From CAZQQU01 sp964595625 (GTDB lineage: Bacteria > Bacteroidota > Bacteroidia > Flavobacteriales > Flavobacteriaceae), in assembly GCA_964595625.1 (NCBI GenBank), contig CAZQQU010000004.1:1-64000 (forward strand): 64,000 bases of DNA, given 5' to 3'. Shown one piece after another: positions 51,308 through 60,599 of the stretch. The stretch's first letter is position 1. Every line of letters begins with the position of its first letter. The position numbers and the translations under genes are program-made. Below the pieces are notes generated by a model, which searched no databases, was not told the DNA's origin, and saw only the letters and a list, made by a program, of their open reading frames with translations.

Positions 51308-53107
51308 CTAAACGTCTTTACTTCGCTTTCTATCGGTTTCTTTTAGTAAAATTTTCCGTAAACGAATATTTTTCGGGGTTACCTCGACATATTCGTCTTT
51401 TTGGATGTATTCCAACGCCTCTTCCAACGAAAATTTGATGGCCGGAACAATACGTACCTTCTCATCCGAACCTGATGCCCGAACGTTGGTTAATTTTTTG
51501 GTTTTAGTGATGTTTACCACCATATCATCGTTTCGGGAATTTTCACCCACTACCTGCCCTTCGTAAATTTCTTCGCCCGGATCCACAAAAAATTTACCTC
51601 GTTCTTGTAACTTATCAATCGAATAGGGAATAGCCGTTCCGTTTTCCATGGAAATCATCGAACCGTTTTGTCTTTCGGGAATTCCTCCTTTGAGCGGTTG
51701 GTATTCTAAAAAACGGTGTGTCATGACCGCTTCACCGGCTGTAGCTGTTAAAATTTGGTTTCGCAATCCAATAATTCCTCGAGAGGGAATAATAAATTTG
51801 CAAATCATCCGATCGCCTTTGCCCTCCATACTAATCATTTCACCTTTGCGAATGGTAACCAACTCAATGGCTTTCCCTGAAATAGTTTCGGGTACGTCAA
51901 TGGTCATTTCCTCTACCGGCTCACATTTCACACCATCTATTTCTTTGATAATCACTTGAGGTTGACCGATTTGCAACTCATATCCTTCGCGACGCATAGT
52001 TTCTATAAGTACCGACAAATGCAGTACACCCCGGCCATAGACCATAAATTTATCGGCACTATCCGTTTCTTCTACACGTAAGGCTAAGTTTTTCTCAAGT
52101 TCTTTAGCCAAACGTTCTTTAATATGTCTCGAAGTCACAAACTTTCCATCTTTACCAAAAAAAGGAGAATCATTGATAGTAAATAACATACTCATGGTGG
52201 GTTCGTCAATGGCAATACTTTGCATGGCCTCGGGATTTTCATAATCTGCTACCGTATCACCAATTTCAAAACCTTCCAAACCGACTAACGCACAAATATC
52301 TCCGGCAAATACTTCAGTGATTTTTTTTCTACCTAAACCCTCAAAAGTGTGGAGTTCTTTGATCCGTGATTTTATCATCTTACCATCTCTTTTAACCAAA
52401 GAAACAGGCATACCTTCTTTGATACTCCCTCGTTGCACCCGCCCAATGGCAATACGACCCGTAAAGGAAGAATAATCCAAGGAGGTAATTAGCATTTGCA
52501 ACGATCCTTCTGCTACTTTTGGTGCAGGAATATGCTCAATTACCATATCTAAAAGAGGCTCAATAGTATTTGTAGGTTTCTTCCAATCTTGGCTCATCCA
52601 GTTGTGCTTGGCACTTCCGTACACACATGGAAAATCCAGCTGCCATTCTTCAGCACCGAGTTCAAACATCAAATCAAAAACGGCCTCGTGAACCTCGTCG
52701 GGTGTACAATTTTCTTTGTCAACTTTATTAATAACTACACAGGGTTTTAATCCCAAACCAATAGCTTTTTGAAGTACAAATCGGGTTTGTGGCATGGGAC
52801 CTTCGAAGGCGTCCACCAACAACAATACTCCGTCGGCCATATTCAATACCCGTTCTACTTCTCCCCCAAAATCGGCGTGACCCGGTGTATCGATAATATT
52901 TATTTTGGTTCCTTTATAAACTACAGCAACATTTTTAGAAGTAATAGTGATCCCACGTTCACGTTCCAAATCGTTATTATCTAATATTAAATCTCCTGTA
53001 TTTTCGCTTTCGCGAAAAAGATTACAATGGTACATAATCTTATCCACCAAGGTGGTTTTTCCGTGGTCTACGTGGGCAATAATGGCGATATTTCGAATTG
53101 GAGACAT
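51308..53107 (-). CDS. typA: Ribosome-associated GTPase TypA/BipA
   Basis: 599 residues from ATG 53105-53107. A translational GTPase that supports 50S assembly and growth under stress or cold. G-domain motifs: AHVDHGKTTL (P-loop), RGITI (switch), DTPGHADFGGEVER, NKVDKE and GSAKHN. TypA-specific C-terminal blocks follow (LLTATAGEAVMTHRFLEYQP, NSRNDDMVVNITKTKKLTN). A TACTTTTG box lies 22 nt upstream, so the longer TTG start at 53143 is unlikely. Confidence 0.97.
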   Translation of the reverse strand: MSPIRNIAIIAHVDHGKTTLVDKIMYHCNLFRESENTGDLILDNNDLERERGITITSKNVAVVYKGTKINIIDTPGHADFGGEVERVLNMADGVLLLVDAFEGPMPQTRFVLQKAIGLGLKPCVVINKVDKENCTPDEVHEAVFDLMFELGAEEWQLDFPCVYGSAKHNWMSQDWKKPTNTIEPLLDMVIEHIPAPKVAEGSLQMLITSLDYSSFTGRIAIGRVQRGSIKEGMPVSLVKRDGKMIKSRIKELHTFEGLGRKKITEVFAGDICALVGLEGFEIGDTVADYENPEAMQSIAIDEPTMSMLFTINDSPFFGKDGKFVTSRHIKERLAKELEKNLALRVEETDSADKFMVYGRGVLHLSVLIETMRREGYELQIGQPQVIIKEIDGVKCEPVEEMTIDVPETISGKAIELVTIRKGEMISMEGKGDRMICKFIIPSRGIIGLRNQILTATAGEAVMTHRFLEYQPLKGGIPERQNGSMISMENGTAIPYSIDKLQERGKFFVDPGEEIYEGQVVGENSRNDDMVVNITKTKKLTNVRASGSDEKVRIVPAIKFSLEEALEYIQKDEYVEVTPKNIRLRKILLKETDRKRSKDV

Positions 53108-53129
53108 AAATGGACTTTTTTTGAGGGTG

Positions 53130-53137
53130 CAAAAGTA
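53130..53137 (-). promoter_or_regulatory. TACTTTTG -7 box of typA
   Basis: A TAnnTTTG match on the minus strand, 22 nt before ATG 53107. Confidence 0.55.
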
Positions 53138-53143
53138 CAGCAA

Positions 53144-53682
53144 AATTTATTGGCCTATTACAAAAATTTATCTAAATTTTCTATCTGCTTATGTAAAAAA
53201 ATAAAACATTCTCTCTAAATTTTTATGTTAAATTCAGCAACAATCAGATTTTCAGGCAAAAAATATAAACACCTTATTTATTTCCTAGCTATCCTCTTTA
53301 ATAAAGTCCCTACAATTTTTTATAGTTACTTTTTAGCATCACTACAAAATCGATTTGATTGATCCTCCAAAAGGGATAATCTACATTCTATTTCAATTGC
53401 CATTCACCACTCAATTAAAATCTCAGTAAGAGTAGTCACCTGCTTACCCGAATGAATTGTCTCTAATTATATAACCCCTAGGATTCAATCTGATGGAAAG
53501 TTAATTACACAATCGCAATGTTCGAATCCAAAAACGTTCAGGAGCGACCCAAATATTTGTTGAATTTTTATCCAACAGTTTTTTTAGTAAAGCCACTTTT
53601 ATTTTACGACCTGCGGGATGGATATAAAAATTCTTTTTTCTTTTCAAACAATAATGTTAAATTTATTGCCAATTCGTTTTTC
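53144..53682. other. Intergenic region between divergent typA and kdsA, no gene seen
   Basis: About 540 bp, AT-rich. A 64-codon open frame at 53518-53712 overlaps the kdsA promoter and start and shows no protein-like features. No RNA gene or repeat recognised. Confidence 0.5.
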
Positions 53683-53690
53683 TATCTTTG
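53683..53690 (+). promoter_or_regulatory. TATCTTTG -7 box of kdsA
   Basis: A TAnnTTTG match 18 nt before the ATG at 53709. A TTG lies 14 nt upstream of the box, tighter than consensus. Confidence 0.55.
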
Positions 53691-53708
53691 TAGTTTATTT
53701 AAAATTTT

Positions 53709-54527
53709 ATGACTTTAGAAAACATTCCTCAGATTCAACATACCCAAAGTGGTAATTTCTTTTTATTAGCCGGACCTTGTGCCATCGAAGGAGAAGACAT
53801 GGCACTCCGAATAGCCGAAAAAGTAGTAAGTATAACCGATAAATTACAGATTCCCTATATTTTTAAAGGTAGTTTTAAAAAAGCCAATCGCAGTCGGATT
53901 GATAGTTTTACCGGAATTGGCGATGAAAAAGCATTGAAAATATTACGAAAAGTTTCCGAAACCTTTAAAGTTCCCACCGTAACTGATATACATGAACCTG
54001 AAGATGCTTTTAAGGCCGCAGAATATGTAGATGTACTTCAAATTCCTGCATTTTTAGTGCGCCAAACCGATCTAGTAGTTGCTGCCGCAAAAACCGGAAA
54101 AACTGTAAATCTTAAAAAAGGGCAGTTTATGAGTCCGGATAGCATGAAACATGCTGTACAAAAAGTATTGGACTCAGGCAATTCACAAGCTATGATTACT
54201 GACCGGGGGACCATGTTTGGGTATCAAGACTTGATTGTAGACTATCGTGGCATTCCCACTATGCAACAATACGCTCCGGTGGTACTAGATGTCACCCACA
54301 GTTTGCAACAACCCAATCAAAGTAGTGGCGTCACCGGAGGTCGACCCGACTTAATAGGTACCATTGCTAAAGCGGGTATGGCTGTGGGCGTGGACGGAAT
54401 ATTTTTAGAAACTCATTTCGATCCAGCTCAGGCCAAAAGTGATGGAGCTAACATGCTGGATATTCATTATTTAGAGAAACTTTTAACTGATTTAACCGCC
54501 ATTAGACACTGTATCTTAAAAATGTAA
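53709..54527 (+). CDS. kdsA: 3-deoxy-8-phosphooctulonate (Kdo8P) synthase
   Basis: 272 residues. It condenses PEP and arabinose 5-phosphate to Kdo8P for the LPS inner core. Motifs: LLAGPCAIEGEDMA, FKGSFKKANRSRIDSFTGIG, VTDIHEPEDA, LKKGQFMSPDSM, TDRGTMFGYQDLIVDYRGIP and DVTHSLQQPN. The N in KANRSR and the length fit KdsA rather than DAHP synthase. It forms a unit with the DUF3857 gene 2 nt downstream. Confidence 0.97.
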   Translation: MTLENIPQIQHTQSGNFFLLAGPCAIEGEDMALRIAEKVVSITDKLQIPYIFKGSFKKANRSRIDSFTGIGDEKALKILRKVSETFKVPTVTDIHEPEDAFKAAEYVDVLQIPAFLVRQTDLVVAAAKTGKTVNLKKGQFMSPDSMKHAVQKVLDSGNSQAMITDRGTMFGYQDLIVDYRGIPTMQQYAPVVLDVTHSLQQPNQSSGVTGGRPDLIGTIAKAGMAVGVDGIFLETHFDPAQAKSDGANMLDIHYLEKLLTDLTAIRHCILKM

Positions 54528-54529
54528 TT

Positions 54530-56509
54530 ATGAAGAAAAATTTGTTTGTTTGTTGTTTTGTCTTATTTATAGCTATTTATTCCCAAGCACAGAATTTTTA
54601 TGAATTTGGCAAACCCACAGCCCAGGAGTTAGCACTAACCACCTATGCCCCAGACCCCACTGCCAAAGCCGTTATACTTTATGAAAAAGGGAGTTATAAG
54701 TTTGAGGAAGAATACGAACACTATCTGACCTTTTTTAAGTTAAAAGAAACCGTTTATCGGAAAATAAAAATTTTAAGTGAGGACGAAAAAGAAAAGCACA
54801 GTACGGTATCCATCTTTGTTATTGGAAACAGCTTGGATTACGAGCGAGTAAGTCAGATACGAGCTGTTACGACCAATCCCAACGGACAAACCCACGTATC
54901 ACCCGGTCAAATATTTACTAAAAAACACCCCAATAATCATTACGAAATCACCTTCACTTTTCCGAACGTTCAAAAAGGAAGTATTCTTGAATTTGAATAC
55001 ACCGTTTCCAGTAGTAACTATTTTCGCTTAAGCGATTGGTATTTTCAACACAGTATACCAACTATTTATAGTGAATTTTATGCGGAAATCCCAGGCTTTT
55101 TCACTTATACACGTACTTTGCTTGGTAAACATCCGTTGTGGATCAATAAAGCGGATATTAAAAAGTATTGTTTTTACTTTAACAACAACAAAAACAATGC
55201 GGAATGCGAAGTACTTACCTACGCTATGCAAAACGTTCCGGCCCTCGTAGAAGAAGATTTTATGCTTTCGCCACGCAATTATGCCAATCGTATTAATTTT
55301 GAATTAGAACGTATTATTTACCAAAACGGAGAACGTAAAATTTATGCCCGGGACTGGAAAAGCGTGGAACAAGAGTTTAGAAATGACCAAAGAATTGGAC
55401 AACAACTCAACAACCAATCGTATATCAAAAACCAACTGCCGAAAGATATACTAAATATCGCCGATAAAACTGAGCGCGCAAAAGCCATCTATCGATTTAT
55501 TCAAAAACATTTTACTTTGAGTACCTCTTTCTATGGATTGTATACGGAAAATGATGTAAAAAAAGCTTTCCAAAATAAGAGTGGTAATGCGGTAGAGATT
55601 AACATGGCCCTAGTCAATGCCTTAAATGCTGCTGATATTGATACCTATTTAAGTCTTTCGGCTACCCGCCAAAAAGGACTTCCGCTACAAGATATGGCCG
55701 TATTTAATGATTTTAATTATGCTATGGCCTATCTAAAAATTGGTGATCAAAGTTATTTTTTAGATGCTTCTGACAAATTTTTAGACTTTGGTATGGTTCC
55801 CATGCATGCACTGAACTACTACGCCCGTATTTTGGATTTTAAAAAAGGAGGGTATTGGGAAAATATAATGCCTTACCCTCAAAACTCAAATGCCGTTAGT
55901 GTACAATTACAGGTTACCGATAATTTTGATTTTGATGGAAAAGTTAGGGAAAACAGCACCGGTTATTACGCTCAGAAAAAACGGAAAGTACTTAGTGAGG
56001 TAGATCGAGACAACTACCTACGTTTACAAGAAAGTGGTGCCTCTTTAGAGTTTGAAATTACCGATTATACTGTCACCAATCAAGAAGATAACAGCCAAAC
56101 TTTGATAGAAAATTATGAGATAATCATAAAATCTACTGAAGCCGATCAATTAATTGTATATCCATTTATCATTATGAATGGATTTACTAAAAACCCATTT
56201 CAACTTGATCAACGCTCCTACCCCATTGATTTTGGACATACCCAACGTCAAACCTATATGCTTTCGATGAATCTTGCCGACAAATACACCATTGAAAATC
56301 TCCCTGAATCGGTTACGTATCGATTGCCTGAAAACGTAGGAGAAATTGCTATCAACTATGCAATGAATGATAATACGCTACAAATGCGTTTTAATTTTCA
56401 AATCAACCAACTCCATTTTGCACCAGACCATTATCCCGAAATCAAAGATTTTTTTGAAAAATTAATACAAATTCAAAACAATACTCCGGTCATTTTAAAG
56501 AGGTTATAA
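54530..56509 (+). CDS. Secreted DUF3857/transglutaminase-like protein
   Basis: 659 residues. A signal peptide (LFVCCFVLFIAIYSQAQ) is followed by a DUF3857-type beta domain (about 60-230; SILEFEYTVSSSNYFRLSDW). Then comes a transglutaminase-like helical core (IADKTERAKAIYRFIQKHFT), an AVEINMALVNALNAADIDTY segment, and a C-terminal DUF3858-like beta domain. The Cys of a true Cys-His-Asp triad, normally in a GNCxD-like motif, appears as GNAVEIN, so the catalytic Cys seems replaced and the protein may be non-enzymatic. It sits 2 nt after kdsA. The substrate or partner is unknown. Confidence 0.82.
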   Translation: MKKNLFVCCFVLFIAIYSQAQNFYEFGKPTAQELALTTYAPDPTAKAVILYEKGSYKFEEEYEHYLTFFKLKETVYRKIKILSEDEKEKHSTVSIFVIGNSLDYERVSQIRAVTTNPNGQTHVSPGQIFTKKHPNNHYEITFTFPNVQKGSILEFEYTVSSSNYFRLSDWYFQHSIPTIYSEFYAEIPGFFTYTRTLLGKHPLWINKADIKKYCFYFNNNKNNAECEVLTYAMQNVPALVEEDFMLSPRNYANRINFELERIIYQNGERKIYARDWKSVEQEFRNDQRIGQQLNNQSYIKNQLPKDILNIADKTERAKAIYRFIQKHFTLSTSFYGLYTENDVKKAFQNKSGNAVEINMALVNALNAADIDTYLSLSATRQKGLPLQDMAVFNDFNYAMAYLKIGDQSYFLDASDKFLDFGMVPMHALNYYARILDFKKGGYWENIMPYPQNSNAVSVQLQVTDNFDFDGKVRENSTGYYAQKKRKVLSEVDRDNYLRLQESGASLEFEITDYTVTNQEDNSQTLIENYEIIIKSTEADQLIVYPFIIMNGFTKNPFQLDQRSYPIDFGHTQRQTYMLSMNLADKYTIENLPESVTYRLPENVGEIAINYAMNDNTLQMRFNFQINQLHFAPDHYPEIKDFFEKLIQIQNNTPVILKRL

Positions 56510-56730
56510 AATATGTATGCTTTTTACTAATTTACTACTGAAAGTAAACTGACCAGCCTTAATTTCTATGGTATTTATTTAGATTTTAAGAATTACTATG
56601 AAGCACTTTCTGATAGGGGTTTAACTGGCTAATAAATTTTATAAAAATTCCTAATAAACATGGAATTTTAGAAGCAAATAAGTATTTTTAGCGAAAATTG
56701 ATTATTAATAATTTTAACTTAAATCCCATT

Positions 56731-57987
56731 ATGAAAAAATTACTCATTTGCATTTCAATTATTACAACTACTAGCTTTTTGAGTGCCCAGTCTGGTTATC
56801 AAGAATTTACCACATCTGGTTCTTTTACTGTTCCCCCTGACGTTACTTCCATCAACATTGAAGTGATTGGCGGTGGTGGCGGTGGAAATATTAATGGCTA
56901 CGGCGGTGGTGGCGGTGGCGGCTATTCTTTTGGAACTTTTGCTGTGACTCCTGGAGATGTAATTCCGGTTACTATTGGATTAGGAGGTGCCTCAGGTGCC
57001 TCAGGTGGAACCACTTCCGTAGGTGCCTTTCTTCAAGCTACAGGTGGTGCTACCGGTACTTGGGTGAGTCACCCTAATATTGGTGGCGGTGGTGCCGGCG
57101 GCGTTGGATCCGGAGGTACTATTAACTATACCGGTGGAACGGGTGGTGGTGGCTACTGGACCTATTTTGGTGGCGGTGGCGGTGGTGCCGCAGGACCTGA
57201 TGGAGATGGTTCTCCTGGAGGTGATGCTATCGTTTGGTCTGGAAATTGCCTTTTCCCAGGGGCCACTGGAGGAGCTTCTGGAGGTTTCCCAGGTGGAGAC
57301 GGTGGTAAGGGAGCTGGGTTTCAAGACGCGGGCTGTAATATTACCGATCCGGCCGAACCTGGCTTTAACTACGGCGGTGGCGGTGGAAGCGGAAATGGTA
57401 TAGGAAGTACACCAGGACAAGGTGCCGACGGATATGCTATCATTACTTGGGGAGATCCATGTCCCGATCCAACAGACCTTCTTGCCTCAGATATAGAAAT
57501 GGATTCTGCTTTGTTAAGTTGGACTGAAAATGGTGAGGCTACCTCTTGGAATATTGAATGGGGTATCAGTGGATTTACCCCAGGAACCGGTACTACCATT
57601 GAGGTAGATGAAAATCCCTACCTATTGGAAGGTTTAACTCCCGATACTGCCTATGATTTCTATGTACAAGCCATCTGTGGAGGTGCAGGTAATAGTGAAT
57701 GGGGAGGACCAACAACTTTTGAAACCGAAGAAGAATTAGGAACAGACGATAATACCATCGCTGGATTTAGTTTTTACCCCAATCCAATGCAAGAAACACT
57801 TACACTAAGTGCCACCAACACTCTAGACCAAGTGATTATATATACGGTATTAGGACATCAAGTGATCAACCAACAAATTGGAACAGCAAGCACAGAAATT
57901 AATGTCTCAAACCTAACTCCCGGGATCTATTTAATGAAAGTTGTTTCTGGTGGTCAAACCGCTACACATCGTTTAATCAAAAAGTAA
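56731..57987 (+). CDS. Glycine-rich T9SS cargo protein with fibronectin type III domain
   Basis: 418 residues from ATG 56731. Signal peptide LLICISIITTTSFLSAQ. Residues about 25-235 are a glycine-rich domain with many GGGGGG runs (NIEVIGGGGGG, GYGGGGGGGYSFG), resembling glycine-rich, phage-receptor-like surface domains. A fibronectin type III domain follows (about 240-335; DPTDLLASDIEMDSALLSWT). The C-terminal 70 residues are a type A T9SS sorting domain (FYPNPMQETLTLSA to GIYLMKVVSGGQTATHRLIK). It is presumably a surface-exposed structural or adhesive protein. No promoter box matched exactly; TATTTTTA occurs about 40 nt upstream. Confidence 0.9.
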   Translation: MKKLLICISIITTTSFLSAQSGYQEFTTSGSFTVPPDVTSINIEVIGGGGGGNINGYGGGGGGGYSFGTFAVTPGDVIPVTIGLGGASGASGGTTSVGAFLQATGGATGTWVSHPNIGGGGAGGVGSGGTINYTGGTGGGGYWTYFGGGGGGAAGPDGDGSPGGDAIVWSGNCLFPGATGGASGGFPGGDGGKGAGFQDAGCNITDPAEPGFNYGGGGGSGNGIGSTPGQGADGYAIITWGDPCPDPTDLLASDIEMDSALLSWTENGEATSWNIEWGISGFTPGTGTTIEVDENPYLLEGLTPDTAYDFYVQAICGGAGNSEWGGPTTFETEEELGTDDNTIAGFSFYPNPMQETLTLSATNTLDQVIIYTVLGHQVINQQIGTASTEINVSNLTPGIYLMKVVSGGQTATHRLIKK

Positions 57988-58113
57988 AACAAACATTTGA
58001 TGCCGATAAGACAAAACCTCGGATGCATGATTCAAAGTCAAACAACATCCGATGATCGAGAAGCGCTTTTAATTTTTTGTTAAAAAAATTTATACTTTCA
58101 GAAAATATAACGT

Positions 58114-58130
58114 ACTTTGAAATTCAAAGA
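58114..58130 (+). promoter_or_regulatory. Palindromic operator copy 1 (CTTTGAA-A-TTCAAAG)
   Basis: Perfect 7-bp arms around one A, 10 nt before ATG 58141. The same palindrome recurs before creD. It is the likely binding site of the winged-helix regulator encoded between them. Confidence 0.7.
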
Positions 58131-58140
58131 ACTTTATAAC

Positions 58141-58746
58141 ATGGAAGATAAAAACTACCTTCACGATATTCGTGAAATCAAAAATTTGATGAATCGCTCT
58201 TCTCGTTTTATGTCACTTACTGGCTTATCAGGTATACTGGCCGGAATCTACGCCTTAATTGGTTCGATTCTGGCCTACTTTTTTTTATTACCCCCGGCAG
58301 GAGAAAATCTGGTGATTCACCAAAAACAATTTCAATGGTTACTAGTGATTATGGGAGTGGTTTTTATTTTGAGCATTGCAACTGCCATTATTCTCACTAC
58401 GTATAAAGCAAAAAAAAATAACGAAAAAATATTTGACTCAACTACCTACCGTCTACTCCAGAGCTTTTTAATACCCTTCCTTACTGGTGCTGTCTATATA
58501 CTCATCAAACTTCATTCCCAACACTACGGACTAACTGCTGCACTGATGCTGATATTTTATGGACTCGCCCTGGTTAATGCTTCCAAATATACCTTTGGCC
58601 ATGTTCAATATTTGGGATATGTACAAATTGCCTTAGGTTTGTTGTGTGCTTTAATTCCCGGCTACGGACTCTGGTTTTGGGCCGCCGGTTTTGGTGTGGG
58701 TCATATTGTATATGGCACTGTGATGCATTATAACGAAAAAAAATAA
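58141..58746 (+). CDS. Polytopic membrane protein, operon with HTH regulator and creD
   Basis: 201 residues from ATG 58141; an upstream TTG at 58117 would lie inside the operator palindrome. About six membrane helices (GILAGIYALIGSILAYFFLL, WLLVIMGVVFILSIATAIIL, YLGYVQIALGLLCALIPGYG). The N-terminal block DIREIKNLMNRSSRFMSLTG and the C-terminal GFGVGHIVYG are typical of the Bacteroidota membrane proteins found beside this regulator/CreD pair. No assigned function. It is followed 7 nt later by the regulator. Confidence 0.8.
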   Translation: MEDKNYLHDIREIKNLMNRSSRFMSLTGLSGILAGIYALIGSILAYFFLLPPAGENLVIHQKQFQWLLVIMGVVFILSIATAIILTTYKAKKNNEKIFDSTTYRLLQSFLIPFLTGAVYILIKLHSQHYGLTAALMLIFYGLALVNASKYTFGHVQYLGYVQIALGLLCALIPGYGLWFWAAGFGVGHIVYGTVMHYNEKK

Positions 58747-58753
58747 ATATTCC

Positions 58754-59041
58754 TTGGGATTACTGGATAACATAAACAAACACTTTGATCACCGAATACG
58801 GTTGGGTATCATGGCTGTCCTTTCTGTAAATGCAGATTGCGATTTTAAACGCCTTAAAGAATTACTCCAAGTCACCGATGGTAATTTAGCGAGTCATCTT
58901 AAAACGTTGGAAGAAGCCGAATACATTTCGGTAACCAAAACATTTATAAAACGTAAACCCAATACTCGCTATACAATTACACCTTTAGGTAAGAAAGCGT
59001 TTCAAAAACATATTGAAGCCATCGAAAAACTGATTAAATAA
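58754..59041 (+). CDS. Small winged-helix (HTH_34-type) transcriptional regulator
   Basis: 95 residues. Winged-helix pattern: FDHRIRLGIMAVLSVNADCD, FKRLKELLQVTDGNLASHLK (recognition helix), LEEAEYISVTKTFIKRKPNT and RYTITPLGKKAFQKHIEAI. This matches the PF13601-type regulators often next to creD in Bacteroidota. The start is TTG 58754; the only later in-frame ATG would remove the first helix. It probably binds the CTTTGAA-N-TTCAAAG palindromes upstream of its operon and of creD, as an autoregulator; this is inferred. Confidence 0.88.
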   Translation: MGLLDNINKHFDHRIRLGIMAVLSVNADCDFKRLKELLQVTDGNLASHLKTLEEAEYISVTKTFIKRKPNTRYTITPLGKKAFQKHIEAIEKLIK

Positions 59042-59057
59042 TTTTTTTTACTAACAC

Positions 59058-59074
59058 ACTTTGAATTTCAAAGT
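59058..59074 (+). promoter_or_regulatory. Palindromic operator copy 2 (ACTTTGAA-T-TTCAAAGT)
   Basis: Perfect 8-bp arms around one T, 18 nt before the creD ATG and directly after the regulator stop. Both copies also have an ACTTT one to three bases past the right arm. Confidence 0.72.
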
Positions 59075-59092
59075 ACTTTAATTTATATCATC

Positions 59093-60433
59093 ATGGAAAA
59101 ACAAAAAAGTAAATTTAGCCAATGGGTACGTAATTCCATCACTGCCCGCATGTTAATTGTTGGATTTTTATTATTGATACTACTCATTCCGTTAGAATTT
59201 GTAAAATCTTTGATTTACGAAAGGTCCCTCCGACAAAAGGAAGTAATTCATGAAATAAATGAAAAATGGGGCAACGAAGTGCTTATTTCGGGCCCTATTT
59301 TGGAAATACCGTATCTCACTTACGTGGAAAACAAGACCTATGTCGAAAAATCTGAAATTCCCGTTACTAACTACATCCCAGTAAAAAAGAAAGCATGGTT
59401 TTTTCCGGAAAACTTAAACATAGATTCGCAAGTAGATACTCTAGACCGAAATCGAAGCATCTATAAGTCTGTCGTATTTACTGCAAATATGAAATTTACA
59501 GGTGATTTTCCCGTGATTGAATTTTCAGATACAAATATTTCTGAAGAAGATATCTTGTGGGAAGAAGCACGAATAGTATTACAAACTACTAATACCAAAG
59601 GCATTAAGAGTGATTTAATACTCTCTCTAGCGGGAAACGAATGGAATATGATTTCCACTTTCGACAATGGTTATATGAGAAATATAGTTAGTGAACAACA
59701 GTTGGATTATAACAAACTCGCCAAAGAAGTGGTTCCCTTCTCATTGGATATGAAAATCCAAGGGAGTGAGTCTTTAAAATTTATCCCTATTGGGAAAAGG
59801 ACTACAGCCAGTATGCAATCCAATTGGCATTCTCCGGGTTTTGATGGAGAATTTCTGCCCGAAGATAATAGTAAAGAAATTTCTGAAAATGGCTTTTCGG
59901 CCCAATGGGATATTTTTCACCTGAGTCGCAGTTTCGAGCAATCTTTCTTTGGTACCCTACCTGATTTGCAAAACTATGCCTTTGGAACCAACTTTGTAGA
60001 ACCTGTAAACGATTATGTAAAAACCGAAAGAACCTCTAAATACGGTTTTATGGTCATAGGACTTACTTTATTAGTTTTTTTAATGATACAAATTGCTAGT
60101 GGAATATATATACATCCCTTACAGTATATCATGATTGGGTTGGCTTTGGTTCTTTTTTATACCCTTTTAATAGCAATTTCAGAACACAGTACCTTTGCAA
60201 AAGCCTATACTCTAGCCGGATTTTCGGTGCTATTATTGATTACCTTGTACGCTCGGAGTATTTTAAAAAACTTCAAATTTCCATTGCTGGTCTGTTTGTC
60301 CTTAACCGGTCTTTATAGCTTTATTTATGTGATTATCCAACTTGAAAATTACGCTTTATTAGCAGGTAGTATAGGTATGTTTCTTATATTAGCTATAATC
60401 ATGTATGCATCACGGAAAATAGACTGGAATTAA
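59093..60433 (+). CDS. creD: Inner-membrane protein CreD
   Basis: 446 residues. An N-terminal membrane helix (ITARMLIVGFLLLILLIPLEFV) is followed by a large periplasmic beta domain (about 45-310; the family block ISGPILEIPYLTY, VFTANMKFTGDF). A cluster of five membrane helices at the C-terminus (YGFMVIGLTLLVFLMIQIAS to LAGSIGMFLILAIIMY) completes it. CreD is an envelope-stress protein linked to beta-lactam response in gamma-proteobacteria; here control is by the neighbouring winged-helix protein instead of CreBC, as inferred from the operator. Confidence 0.94.
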   Translation: MEKQKSKFSQWVRNSITARMLIVGFLLLILLIPLEFVKSLIYERSLRQKEVIHEINEKWGNEVLISGPILEIPYLTYVENKTYVEKSEIPVTNYIPVKKKAWFFPENLNIDSQVDTLDRNRSIYKSVVFTANMKFTGDFPVIEFSDTNISEEDILWEEARIVLQTTNTKGIKSDLILSLAGNEWNMISTFDNGYMRNIVSEQQLDYNKLAKEVVPFSLDMKIQGSESLKFIPIGKRTTASMQSNWHSPGFDGEFLPEDNSKEISENGFSAQWDIFHLSRSFEQSFFGTLPDLQNYAFGTNFVEPVNDYVKTERTSKYGFMVIGLTLLVFLMIQIASGIYIHPLQYIMIGLALVLFYTLLIAISEHSTFAKAYTLAGFSVLLLITLYARSILKNFKFPLLVCLSLTGLYSFIYVIIQLENYALLAGSIGMFLILAIIMYASRKIDWN

Positions 60434-60469
60434 AACAGATAGGTAGGCGGTAGTTAGATTAATAAAAAA

Positions 60470-60500
60470 AAGGTGTAATTTACATCACACCTTTTTTAAC
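60470..60500 (+). terminator. Terminator of creD
   Basis: Arms aaggtgt and acacctt with a 10-nt loop and a T-run, 36 nt after the stop. Confidence 0.8.
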
Positions 60501-60569
60501 TAATTGCCGCTTTAATTGCTCCCCTAATTAATTCAGCGATACAAAGGTGTGAAAAAAAAACCATATATC

Positions 60570-60593
60570 AAACAGGATTTTTCCTGTTTTTTT
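60570..60593. terminator. Hairpin before the end of the dehydrogenase gene
   Basis: Arms aacagga and tcctgtt around tttt. A T-run follows on the plus strand; on the minus strand the T-run is delayed by about 10 nt. It is likely to end the minus-strand gene that stops at 60600, and may be bidirectional. Confidence 0.65.
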
Positions 60594-60599
60594 AAAAAA

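Noticed and set aside
53518..53712. 64-codon plus-strand frame before kdsA
   Set aside because: It overlaps the kdsA promoter and start codon and has an AT-rich, phenylalanine-heavy composition typical of non-coding DNA.
56880..57420. Glycine codon runs looking like a simple DNA repeat or CRISPR-like array
   Set aside because: The repeats are GGT/GGC codon runs in frame with a signal peptide and sorting domain; no constant spacer-repeat period.
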